DNA of 11,333 nt from Planctomycetota bacterium (GTDB lineage Bacteria; Planctomycetota; Phycisphaerae; UBA1845; UTPLA1): assembly GCA_027295245.1 (NCBI GenBank), contig JAPULF010000308.1, positions 1 through 11,333 of the forward strand, in the 5' to 3' direction. Positions 1 to 7,154 of this stretch are shown piece after piece (position 1 is the stretch's first letter; the number at the start of each line of letters is the position of its first letter). The notes beneath the pieces are model-generated. The model had not been told where the DNA came from, did no database searches, and was given only the letters and a program-made list of their open reading frames with translations. The position numbers and the translations under genes were made by a program.

Positions 1-2
1 AT

Positions 3-98
3 GCGAAATTCGGGCTTGGGCGGCGGCTGACGCTGGCGCCGCAAATGCTCTATGCGTGTGCCGCGTGGGTCGAATACTGGGTCATGGGTTACATCTGA
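3..98 (+). CDS. C-terminal tail of an unidentified protein (partial, enters from the left edge)
   Basis: An open frame runs from the left edge to a TGA at 96-98 and encodes about 31 residues. Its third codon positions are mostly G or C, as in the clear genes of this window, and the other two forward frames are less biased. The peptide is rich in aromatic and hydrophobic residues (it ends in YWVMGYI), which would suit the end of a folded or membrane-associated protein. I do not recognise the family from so short a piece. It converges with the glycosyltransferase that ends at 202; the 103 bases between them hold no gene and no convincing terminator. The call rests on codon bias alone. Confidence 0.4.
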   Translation, partial: AKFGLGRRLTLAPQMLYACAAWVEYWVMGYI

Positions 99-201
99 GT
101 GCGTGTTTGAGAAGCAGAGTCTGATCCGAGCCGCGCCGGCAAGGAGGCAGTCGGCGAGCGTCAACAAGCGTTCGCTCTCTTATCCCGTTCCGATTGCCGA
201 A

Positions 202-1158
202 TCATTTCTTCCCGGATTGTTCCAATTCCATCCGCCGGAGCCTATAGGACACGTCTTCGAGGGTGGCGCGGCTGGAGTTGATCAGGTCGGCAACGATGCC
301 CGTCAGGATCATCTGAAATCCGGCCAGCAGCAGTATCGCCGCCAGAATCAAGGATTGGACGTGAGAGTCGGATTCTTGGGTGAAGAAGAAGTAGTAGAGA
401 AACCGCATTCCGATGGCGACTCCCGCACCGAAGGACACCAGCCCGCACGTCGCGAACATCTTCATGGCACGATAGGAGGAATAGACCCGAACCATGATGC
501 TGATAGATCGGGTGATGAAGACTCCGATGCTCGAGAAGAGCCGGGACTCGCGCAGTTTCTCGTTGGTGCGAATCGGAACGCTGACGGTGATGATCCGCTT
601 GCGCCCCGCCTGGATGACGTGATCGACGGTGTGGTCGAAGTCGGTCGAGCAGGTGAGTCGCATGGCGGCCTCGCGGGTGTAGGCCTTGAATCCGCTGGGT
701 ACGTCGGGGACGTGCAGGTTCGCCAAACGGCTGACCACCCGGCTTCCCACGGTCTGCATCTTTTTCTTGATGAACGAAAAATGCTCGACCTTTTCGGGCT
801 CGCGATCCCCGATCACCAAGTCGGCCCGGCCTTCCAGAATCGGCTTGACCAGTTTGGGAATGTCGCCGCCGTAGTATTGGTTGTCGCCATCGGTGTTGAC
901 GATGATGTCGGCCCCGAGCGAGAGGGCCCGGTCGATGCCGGTTGCAAAGGCGTGTCCCAGCCCGCGGTTGCCGGGGAATCGAATGATATGGTCCACGCCC
1001 AGATCCCTGGCGACCTCCACCGTGCGGTCGGTGCAGCCGTCGTCGATGATCATGATCTCGACTTGATCGATGCCTTCGATCTGTCGTGGGATATCCCCAA
1101 TCGTGGCAGGGAGTGTTGCCTCTTCGTTCAGGCACGGGATTTGGACGATCAGTTTCAT
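202..1158 (-). CDS. Family 2 glycosyltransferase, polyprenyl-phosphate sugar synthase (DPM/GtrB-like), membrane anchored
   Basis: This 318-residue protein has the GT-A fold signature of dolichol/undecaprenyl-phosphate hexose synthases. Residues 1-16 carry the opening strand and the PCLNEE motif. A DDG motif lies at 39-41, with an NRGLGHA loop at 64-70. The metal-binding DGD is at 90-92, followed by a GDR at 117-119 and a PSGFKAY acceptor-side motif at 154-160. Two hydrophobic segments follow, at about 235-259 and 267-290, and the protein ends in a charged tail (LEDVSYRLRR) common in bacterial members. By family knowledge, such enzymes move a sugar from a nucleotide donor to a polyprenyl phosphate at the inner face of the membrane, for use in envelope glycan or glycoprotein synthesis. 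The donor sugar cannot be read from the sequence. The ATG start has an AGGAA ribosome site 8 bases upstream. The gene is transcribed away from the M16 operon and stands alone. Confidence 0.88.
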   Translation of the reverse strand: MKLIVQIPCLNEEATLPATIGDIPRQIEGIDQVEIMIIDDGCTDRTVEVARDLGVDHIIRFPGNRGLGHAFATGIDRALSLGADIIVNTDGDNQYYGGDIPKLVKPILEGRADLVIGDREPEKVEHFSFIKKKMQTVGSRVVSRLANLHVPDVPSGFKAYTREAAMRLTCSTDFDHTVDHVIQAGRKRIITVSVPIRTNEKLRESRLFSSIGVFITRSISIMVRVYSSYRAMKMFATCGLVSFGAGVAIGMRFLYYFFFTQESDSHVQSLILAAILLLAGFQMILTGIVADLINSSRATLEDVSYRLRRMELEQSGKK

Positions 1159-1170
1159 GCCGGAAGTTCC

Positions 1171-1182
1171 TGGCCGCGGCCA
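1171..1182. repeat. 12-bp perfect palindrome upstream of the glycosyltransferase
   Basis: TGGCCGCGGCCA is its own reverse complement. It ends 12 bases before the start codon of the minus-strand glycosyltransferase and abuts its ribosome site. It could be an operator or a small translational hairpin. In GC-rich DNA a palindrome of this size can also arise by chance. Confidence 0.3.
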
Positions 1183-1370
1183 ACTCAGAGCCGCTGAGCG
1201 CTATATCGGTTATCGGATCGACAGTCTTGTGAGGGGATTCTAATACCACGGCGCCGACACGCGACCGGTTTCGGGAGGGGGGTGGCGGCTGTTCGTTTGC
1301 ATCGGGCCGTCATGAACCGGATTGGGCCGACAGGCGAGCCCGCCGACTCGCATTTCACCGGCATCGACAC

Positions 1371-1376
1371 TATAAC
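1371..1376 (+). promoter_or_regulatory. Possible -10 box for the M16 operon, implying a leaderless transcript
   Basis: TATAAC lies 6 bases upstream of the ATG at 1383. No Shine-Dalgarno sequence precedes that ATG. Transcription starting at the usual distance from this hexamer would begin at or next to the A of the start codon. The last base differs from TATAAT and no good -35 box sits 16-18 bases upstream, so the assignment is tentative. Confidence 0.35.
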
Positions 1377-1382
1377 CCGGCT

Positions 1383-2633
1383 ATGAGCGAAGAAGAGCGT
1401 TTTCACCACGAACGCTTGCCGTGCGGCGTGGAGTTTGCGGCCTTGCCGATCGCCGGGCGTCGGACCGCCACGTTTGAAATCCGTATTCTGGCGGGGATGG
1501 CAAACGAGCCATCCGACAAGTTGGGAATCGCCAATCTGGTCGCCGAGTCGATCGACAAAGGCACCGCCAAGCGGTCGGGTCAAGCGCTGAACGACGCCTT
1601 CGACGCCATCGGGGCGCAGCGAAGTTTGTTCGCCGGCCGAGAGGCATTCGTGTTCCGATGTACCTGCCTGCCGGAGTTCGTGGGCCAAGCCCTGGCCCTG
1701 CATGTCGAATTGCTGCGCACGCCCGCGTTTCCGGAAGAGTCGTGTGCCGTGGCGATCGACCTGGCGAAGCAGGAACTGACCGCCCTGGATGACGAGCCCG
1801 ACGAAATGTTGCGAAAGTTCCTTGCCCGGCACGGATACGGAGAGGTTCTGGGAAGGCACACATTCGGCACGCGTGAGTCGCTCGACCGGATCACCGGCGA
1901 AGACATCTCGGCCTATTGGCGGTCGCATTTCGGCGCCGCCCGAATGTTGGTCTCGGCCGGGGGGGTCGTGGACGTCGACCGTTTCAGCGAAGCGTTGGAG
2001 GCCCGTTTTGAGGGATTCGGCAACGGGACTGGCGATGGTCGGGCCACGTTTCCGCTCGAATTCTCGCCGGGCCGGCGCCATTATGACAAGAAGCTGGAGC
2101 AGGAGTACATCGGAATCTGCTGGCCGGGCGTGCCAAAGACGCATCCCGACTATTCGGTCGAAGTGGTTCTTCTCGCGGTCTTGAGCGGCGGCATGAGTTC
2201 GCGACTCTTTACGGAGGTGCGTGAAAAGCAGGGGTTGGTCTATTGGGTGGGCGCGTGGAACGAGCATCCCCGAGGGGCCGGCATGATGTTTGCGGGGGCG
2301 TCTTCGACGCCGCCTAATTGTGATAAGACCTATCGGTCGCTATTGCGTGAAGTAGACCGGCTCGCGGAAGACATTTCGGAAGAGGAGATGGCCCGGGCCA
2401 AGGTCGGCATTGCCGCCAAACGGGAAACGCACGGCGACGCGACGTCGTCCCGTGTCGGAGAACTCGGCGCCGATCTATTTCACTATGGCCGACCGGTTCC
2501 GAGACAGGAGAAACTGGACAAGGTCATGGCGGTCACGATCGACGATGTGCGTCGATACCTTGGCGAACAACCGCGGGATCGCTTATGCGTCGTGACTCTG
2601 GGGCCGCGACCCCTGGAGGATCAGGCCCCGTGA
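1383..2633 (+). CDS. M16B peptidase-like protein, non-catalytic subunit (zinc motif lost)
   Basis: This 416-residue protein has the two-lobed M16 (pitrilysin/mitochondrial processing peptidase) architecture. The N-terminal lobe ends its active-site helix with GIANLVAESIDKGT (48-61), where active members have GxxHxxEHxxFKGT. The three key HxxEH positions are N51, A54 and E55, so zinc cannot bind there in the normal way. The C-terminal lobe keeps the substrate-binding Arg/Tyr pair in GGMSSRLF...GLVY, at R274 and Y287. In heterodimeric M16B proteases one subunit supplies zinc chemistry and the other the R/Y pair; this protein fits the second role, with the next gene as partner. There is no signal peptide, so a cytoplasmic location is likely. 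The ATG is the first in frame near the family start and lacks a ribosome site. Its stop overlaps the start of the next gene (GTGA), which argues for coupled translation. Confidence 0.9.
   Translation: MSEEERFHHERLPCGVEFAALPIAGRRTATFEIRILAGMANEPSDKLGIANLVAESIDKGTAKRSGQALNDAFDAIGAQRSLFAGREAFVFRCTCLPEFVGQALALHVELLRTPAFPEESCAVAIDLAKQELTALDDEPDEMLRKFLARHGYGEVLGRHTFGTRESLDRITGEDISAYWRSHFGAARMLVSAGGVVDVDRFSEALEARFEGFGNGTGDGRATFPLEFSPGRRHYDKKLEQEYIGICWPGVPKTHPDYSVEVVLLAVLSGGMSSRLFTEVREKQGLVYWVGAWNEHPRGAGMMFAGASSTPPNCDKTYRSLLREVDRLAEDISEEEMARAKVGIAAKRETHGDATSSRVGELGADLFHYGRPVPRQEKLDKVMAVTIDDVRRYLGEQPRDRLCVVTLGPRPLEDQAP
2615..2620 (+). promoter_or_regulatory. Shine-Dalgarno GGAGGA that fixes the start of the catalytic M16 gene
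   Basis: GGAGGA is followed after 9 bases by GTG at 2630, which overlaps the preceding stop codon (GTGA). The alternative in-frame ATG at 2585 lies upstream of this site and would add 15 residues of Pro/Gly-rich sequence outside the M16 domain. The GTG is therefore the better start. Confidence 0.75.
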
Positions 2634-3877
2634 GCAAAACCGCCGGTTTCGAAGAGCATCGTCTGGAGAACGGACTTCGCGTCGTGATCGAACCCATGCC
2701 GCATGTCCGATCGGCCTCCGCGGGGTTCCTGGTGAAAACTGGGGCGCGGGACGAGACCCCGGCGCTTGCGGGGATCTCGCATTTCCTCGAGCACATGTGC
2801 TTCAAGGGCACGCAGAAACGCGACTGGCGACAGATCACGATCGACTTCGACAACCTCGGCAGCACGTACAACGCCTATACGTCGAAAGAGCGGACGTTTT
2901 ACTTCGGGTGGGTCCGTACCGAGGACCTGGAGAAGCAGGTCGAGTTGTTGGCGGACATGATGCGGTCGTCCATCCCCGCGGATGAATTCGACACGGAGAA
3001 GAAGGTCATTTTGGAAGAGATCGCCGGGTCCAACGACCAACTCGATCGGACCGTGTACGATTTCATCCACGAAAAGGTCTATTCGGGCCACGCCCTGGCC
3101 TGGCCGGTGCTCGGGACCCAGGAGAGCGTCGGGGCACTCAAACAGGAGCAGATGCGGGGCTATTTCGATGAGCGGTATCACGCCGGCAACATGATCTTGA
3201 TCATCGCGGGAGCGGTGGATCCCGCCGATGCGGTGGCCATCGCCGAACGAATATGCGGAAGTTGGAAGGGCGGAAGACCCAGGCCGGACCGAATCGCTCC
3301 GCCCAAACTGCCCGAGGGCGCCGCGTTGCGGCAGACCGACCGCTTTCAACAACAGGTTCTGGCGTACCTGCACCCGTCTTCATCGGGCAAGGATCCCGAC
3401 CGGGAAGACGCGAACGTGATGGCCTCCATTCTCGGGGGGCATAATTCCCGGTTCTTCTGGAACATCGTTCAAAAAGGTGTCGCACCGTACGTGTGGTCGG
3501 GGCGTCTGGACTACTGCGACCAGGGGATGATGTTGTTGGGCGGTTTCTGCGAGCCCGAAAAGCTGGAGTCGTTACAGGAAGCCATCCTCCGCGAGGTCGG
3601 GAAGGTCTCCGAATCGGGCGTCACCGATGAAGAAGTTTCGCGGGTCAAGAATCGTGTTCGGACGGCCCTGGCGACGGAGGCCGAGTCGCCCTATCACCGT
3701 CTGATGCAGATGGTGCAGGATGTGGATGTGCTGGGTCGGCCGCGCAGTGTGTCGGAGCGGATCGCAGCAATCGATGCCGTGACGCCGAGCAGCATTCAAG
3801 CCCACCTGGAGCGTTGGCCGGTAGGCGGCAAAGGGTATCTGGCGAGCGTCGGTCCGAGGGAATGGCCAGAATTATAG
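2630..3877 (+). CDS. M16B zinc metallopeptidase, catalytic subunit
   Basis: This protein of 415 residues (from GTG) is a complete M16 peptidase. The inverted zinc motif HFLEH occupies H51-E54-H55, within GISHFLEHMCFKGT. The third ligand is expected at E130 in VILEEI, 74 residues further on, matching the family spacing. The C-terminal lobe holds SRFF...PYVW, with R274 and Y287 in the substrate-binding positions, so this subunit has both half-sites. Members of the family degrade or process peptides inside a closing chamber formed by two such lobes or chains. No signal peptide is seen. The gene overlaps the upstream non-catalytic homologue by 4 bases, and the two proteins have nearly equal length (416 and 415) and identical numbering of key residues, as expected for a duplicated pair forming a heterodimer. 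The substrate is unknown; a link to the PqqF or MPP pathways is not supported by the neighbours. The protein ends in REWPEL. Confidence 0.93.
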   Translation: MSKTAGFEEHRLENGLRVVIEPMPHVRSASAGFLVKTGARDETPALAGISHFLEHMCFKGTQKRDWRQITIDFDNLGSTYNAYTSKERTFYFGWVRTEDLEKQVELLADMMRSSIPADEFDTEKKVILEEIAGSNDQLDRTVYDFIHEKVYSGHALAWPVLGTQESVGALKQEQMRGYFDERYHAGNMILIIAGAVDPADAVAIAERICGSWKGGRPRPDRIAPPKLPEGAALRQTDRFQQQVLAYLHPSSSGKDPDREDANVMASILGGHNSRFFWNIVQKGVAPYVWSGRLDYCDQGMMLLGGFCEPEKLESLQEAILREVGKVSESGVTDEEVSRVKNRVRTALATEAESPYHRLMQMVQDVDVLGRPRSVSERIAAIDAVTPSSIQAHLERWPVGGKGYLASVGPREWPEL

Positions 3878-3952
3878 GACGCATACTCTCCCGAGAATCC
3901 TGCGGATTAACGGACAATACATATTGGACGCGAAACTGTTGGCCGATGCGTC
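3877..3952 (+). repeat. Interrupted inverted repeat between the M16 operon and the membrane-protein gene
   Basis: GACGCAT at 3878-3884 is the reverse complement of ATGCGTC at 3946-3952. A second copy of GGACGC at 3926-3931 could pair with the same right arm through five bases. Two alternative hairpins are therefore possible right after the M16 stop codon and before the next gene. There is no T-run, so a classic terminator is not supported. The rest of the 143-base gap shows only a weak TAGAAT hexamer at 3955-3960. Confidence 0.3.
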
Positions 3953-4020
3953 TGTAGAATTGTAGGTGGCGTGTCTTTGGGAGCGCCTGCCATGCCCTTG
4001 TTGAGCTGAAGAGAGTCATA

Positions 4021-6108
4021 TTGTCCGACCCGCCCCCAAAAAAGGCCTCATCCAACCTGGACGCGGGGCAAGTGAGACTTGCGGGGCCGCCGGCCGAGTT
4101 GTACGCCGTTGCGCCCGTGGACGGAGATTCGCCGCCAAGCTTGCCGGCAACTGCGTCCGCATCGATCGGAACTCGATCGCAGGCGACCATGACGCTGCTT
4201 CCCTCCCACCGCCCGCTCAAGGCGAGCCGGTTCATACCCGGTCTTGCGTTGGTGGTTCTGGGCGGTTTGGCGGCGACCGTTGCGGTTGACCTCTGGGCCG
4301 AATTGACGTTAAAGGTCCAGAATCCCTGGTTGGTCGACAAACTCGAACGGGTCGGCAGCGAGTGGCATTGGCTCCGGTGGGTCCTCGGCAGCGTTTTTGT
4401 GGTGATTGGCGGCTCGTTTCTTCGATCGAAGTTCCTCTTCTTTCTAGTCACATCGATTTTAGTTTTCGGCGCGGGCCTTTGCGTCTTCCTGCTGCTCGGG
4501 CTGGACCTCTCGATGCGTCCGATCGTGCTCATATCGCTCGCGCTGGGGTTTATGATTCACGCCGCCCCGGCGGTTTCACCCCCGAGCTTGCGCGGTATTG
4601 CGGGTCTGGCGCTCGTCATTGCGGCGGTCCTCGGTGGCACGCTCGGCCCCACGCCACCGTTCGCGAAGGGGACGTTGAGCCCCGTTGATGCAGAACTGGA
4701 GAAGGCATGGGCGCTCCTCGCAGAGCGATATAGTGCAGTGCCGGAAAACGTGCGCCAACCGAACGAAGACAGCGGCGAGACTTGGCAATACTTGGGCAGT
4801 TTTCAGGCCGACGAGGGCGGCACTTGGATTCACAAGTTTCGTCACCGGATGCATCCGTCCGACGGCGAGCAGCACGATCAAGAAATCGAGGCAACCCCGG
4901 GTTTTAGCCCCCCACAGAGTCGGATACGATCGCGAAACGACCGGGGCCGTATGGCCTTGGTAACGACTAGCGGATTCTACAATTGGCGTGGACTGGGGGC
5001 CCAGATCGGACCGAAATGGAAATCCACCTTGGATCGTTTGAGCGCCGAGTGTACCTGGGGCATCACGCTTCTGCTGACCGCGATCGGGGTGTCGCTGTCA
5101 TCGACCCGTCCGATTCACTTCCTGAACGCGGTTCTGGTTGGAACGCTGGCCTTTTTCTGCATTCAGCAAGGCAAGATCGGGACCTTCGACTTCACCGAAC
5201 TCGGTAAGGGACTGATCGATGACGTGGACTGGAAATACGTCGAGTCGTGGCGGTGGGTCGCGGCGGCCAGCTTACTCTCGGTCGCAGTGGGGTTGCTTCA
5301 CGCAGCGTTGGGATTCGGGGCCGTCACCACATGCACGGGAATTGCTTGGTTGATCGCGGGCCTGTGCGTGATGAGCTTGGCCGGAACCGAGTCATTGGTG
5401 CGCCTGGGGGGCGGCATTGCCCCTCTCATGCTGCCCAACATGGGGATTCCGGAAGTTCCACCCGGTTCGACGAGCGCGCCGCAGCACCCTGTCAACCCAT
5501 CGAAAACGGATCGCTCTCTTCAACCGCAACTCACACCGACAGGTCAAGAGCGGGCCCTGAAGCAGGTCACGCAATTCCAGTGGCGCCAGGGGACGGAGGT
5601 AGCGTGGATGGCGCTCACCGCGTTGATCGCGGGCATCATCACGATTACGGGTTGCAAGATGCTCTCGAGCGATCGGTCATATCGTATGTGGCTGGGATAT
5701 GGTCTGTGGATGGCGTTCGGGCTCGGTTTGGGGATTCTCTGGGCGATCAGTCCTCGCCGTCCCGACGAGACCTGGCTGGGCTGGATCGCCGGTTGGGGGC
5801 TGACGCAGTTTCGCATTCACGCCTGCGTCATCCTGTATGTGGGAACGCTGGCGATCGCCGGTGGTTGGGCGCTCCGATCCAATACGCCCCTGCTGTCATG
5901 GATTCAAGCCTCAATCGGTTTGATCATGGCGGGAACGATGTTGAGTTTGATCGCCATAGCGATTGTGATCAAGTACGGTGGTTTTTCGTCGATGCCCGCG
6001 TGGAAATACGGCATCGTTGCCCTCTTGCAGTCGTCGCTGGCGTGGGCCTTGCTGTTGTATACCCATCTTCCGGCCGGCCGTCGGCGCATGGGAGATTCGA
6101 TCGCGTGA
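4021..6108 (+). CDS. Large polytopic membrane protein of unknown function (about 14 transmembrane helices)
   Basis: This protein of 695 residues is not a family I recognise. Residues 1-70 are Pro/Ala/Ser-rich and probably disordered. Five hydrophobic segments follow (about 71-92, 118-137, 138-160, 165-186 and 191-209). A soluble loop at 210-342 contains Trp-rich stretches and a histidine cluster (H271, H275, H278, H285) around WIHKFRHRMHP. Four more helices lie at about 345-455. A second polar, Pro/Gln-rich loop covers 456-525. Five helices complete the protein (527-547, 557-577, 600-618, 625-651, 662-681), and the tail is RRR-containing. With the N-terminus inside, the even helix count puts the basic C-terminus inside and both large loops outside. 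The start is a TTG behind a purine-rich GAAGAGAG; an ATG at 4189 is an alternative that would drop most of the disordered region. Its stop overlaps the hydrolase start by one base, so the two are likely co-translated. Transport, sensing or envelope assembly are all possible. Confidence 0.8.
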   Translation: MSDPPPKKASSNLDAGQVRLAGPPAELYAVAPVDGDSPPSLPATASASIGTRSQATMTLLPSHRPLKASRFIPGLALVVLGGLAATVAVDLWAELTLKVQNPWLVDKLERVGSEWHWLRWVLGSVFVVIGGSFLRSKFLFFLVTSILVFGAGLCVFLLLGLDLSMRPIVLISLALGFMIHAAPAVSPPSLRGIAGLALVIAAVLGGTLGPTPPFAKGTLSPVDAELEKAWALLAERYSAVPENVRQPNEDSGETWQYLGSFQADEGGTWIHKFRHRMHPSDGEQHDQEIEATPGFSPPQSRIRSRNDRGRMALVTTSGFYNWRGLGAQIGPKWKSTLDRLSAECTWGITLLLTAIGVSLSSTRPIHFLNAVLVGTLAFFCIQQGKIGTFDFTELGKGLIDDVDWKYVESWRWVAAASLLSVAVGLLHAALGFGAVTTCTGIAWLIAGLCVMSLAGTESLVRLGGGIAPLMLPNMGIPEVPPGSTSAPQHPVNPSKTDRSLQPQLTPTGQERALKQVTQFQWRQGTEVAWMALTALIAGIITITGCKMLSSDRSYRMWLGYGLWMAFGLGLGILWAISPRRPDETWLGWIAGWGLTQFRIHACVILYVGTLAIAGGWALRSNTPLLSWIQASIGLIMAGTMLSLIAIAIVIKYGGFSSMPAWKYGIVALLQSSLAWALLLYTHLPAGRRRMGDSIA

Positions 6109-7046
6109 TGTTTTTGACAGGCTCCGGTCCCGGTCGGATCACCTTTCGGTGCTTCCTGTGCCGAGTTCTCGTTTCATCCACAATTCTGATTCCATCGGCC
6201 GGATGCAGCATCGCCGATCTCAACACCGAAGTGCGTCGGCAGCGGGGATTGGTCATCGTTCTTCCGGGTATCGAGGGCAAGAGCGTCTGGAACCTGAACA
6301 TCGCCCGGGGCCTGGACGACGGCGGCGTGGATCATGGCATCGAGATCTTCGAGTGGGGAACGCAGGTCCCGTTCGGCATGCTGATCAATTTGACGGACCA
6401 GGGCCGAAACTATCGAGTCGCCAAGGAGCTGAGCGAGCGGATTCTCGAGTATCAGGGGCGTTACCCCGGTCGCCCGGTTCACCTGGTCGGACACTCGGGA
6501 GGGGCCGGTATAGCGATCATGGCGGTCGAACAACTGCCGAAGGACGCGCGGATTGCCGGCATGGTCCTGCTTGCGGCGGCGGTGAGTCCCAAGCACGACC
6601 TTCGCGGGGCGCTCGAGCGCGTCGATTATGGAATCTACAGCTACTTCTCAGATCGAGACATAGGACTGCTCAAGGTGGGCACGACCCTGTTCGGCACGAT
6701 GGATCGTCGCTACGAGGCATCCGCCGGGGCGGTCGGCTTCGTGCACCCGCAATTCCTGCGGGACTCGGACCACTCCCTTTATGAAAAGCTGCATCAGATT
6801 CGATGGCGTCCGGCCATGCGGGCGTATGGCAACGCGGGCGGGCATGCCGGTTGGACGCGAAGACGATTCGTGCGCAAATGTCTCGCTACCGTCATCATCG
6901 ATACGTCTTCTAGACGGACGGCCTTTGATTGGAACGACCGCCCATTTCCCGGATTCGGGGCCTTTCGGGACCGTGATGCCGTTTCGGTGGCGGACGATGC
7001 ATCCGCCCGGTTACCGGACCGCGAGTGGCCGGAATTGTCCGACTAA
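6108..7046 (+). CDS. Alpha/beta hydrolase, probable lipoprotein, of unknown substrate
   Basis: The ATG at 6108 overlaps the upstream stop (TGATG) and gives 312 residues. The N-terminus has a basic stretch, a hydrophobic core (about 20-29) and a cysteine at C33 in SAGC. That resembles a lipoprotein signal, though the usual Leu at -3 is replaced by Ser. The mature part begins with the first strand and oxyanion region LVIVLPGIEG (48-57). The nucleophile elbow is GHSGG with S130, and H246 in GGHAGW is the likely catalytic histidine; I cannot assign the acid. These are hallmarks of a serine hydrolase (esterase, lipase or amidase type). If lipidated it would act outside the cytoplasmic membrane, on the same side as the predicted loops of the membrane protein encoded just upstream. 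About 66 residues follow H246, ending in REWPELSD. The lipoprotein call is less certain than the fold. Confidence 0.83.
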   Translation: MFLTGSGPGRITFRCFLCRVLVSSTILIPSAGCSIADLNTEVRRQRGLVIVLPGIEGKSVWNLNIARGLDDGGVDHGIEIFEWGTQVPFGMLINLTDQGRNYRVAKELSERILEYQGRYPGRPVHLVGHSGGAGIAIMAVEQLPKDARIAGMVLLAAAVSPKHDLRGALERVDYGIYSYFSDRDIGLLKVGTTLFGTMDRRYEASAGAVGFVHPQFLRDSDHSLYEKLHQIRWRPAMRAYGNAGGHAGWTRRRFVRKCLATVIIDTSSRRTAFDWNDRPFPGFGAFRDRDAVSVADDASARLPDREWPELSD

Positions 7047-7108
7047 AAGGACCACTCTTGTCGATGTTGAATTCTTGGATTTGTGGCCGCGCTGTTGAAA
7101 CGTCGAGG

Positions 7109-7114
7109 TATAAT
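7109..7114 (+). promoter_or_regulatory. Probable -10 box for the PAS-GAF-receiver gene
   Basis: A perfect TATAAT lies 40 bases upstream of the start at 7155, in a 108-base gap after the hydrolase. Its best-looking -35 partner, TTGAAA at 7095-7100, is only 8 bases away, which is too close. Nothing else matches at 16-18 bases. A transcript from here would have a leader of roughly 35 bases that includes the small inverted repeat CCTAttgtTAGG. Confidence 0.45.
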
Positions 7115-7154
7115 TCGGTAGCCTATTGTTAGGTGCCCCTGACGGGCGAGTGAT

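Noticed and set aside
120..190. GAGCG...CGCTC as a terminator between the left-edge gene and the glycosyltransferase
   Set aside because: It has only a 5-bp stem with a long loop and no T-run that fits either strand well.
52..1197. Long plus-strand open frame opposite the DPM-like glycosyltransferase
   Set aside because: The product is low-complexity (Asp/Gly/Val/His-rich), without recognisable motifs. The minus strand carries a complete motif set for a glycosyltransferase, so this is an antisense shadow in GC-rich DNA.
1185..2267. 360-codon minus-strand open frame opposite the first M16 gene
   Set aside because: It is the reverse of a clear M16 coding sequence, has no domain signature and starts inside the M16 gene.
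2585..2629. ATG at 2585 as start of the catalytic M16 gene
   Set aside because: It lies upstream of the strong GGAGGA site and would add Pro/Gly-rich residues outside the domain. GTG 2630 has ideal spacing and overlaps the preceding stop.
5247..6107. Upstream in-frame extension of the hydrolase frame into the membrane-protein gene
   Set aside because: The extension is the +1 reading of the membrane-protein gene and is Arg/Gly/Asp-rich. The hydrolase reads well from ATG 6108, with a signal-like N-terminus and a TGATG overlap.
7095..7114. TTGAAA plus TATAAT as a complete sigma-70 promoter
   Set aside because: The spacer is only 8 bases, far below the 16-18 needed. I kept the -10 box alone at modest confidence.
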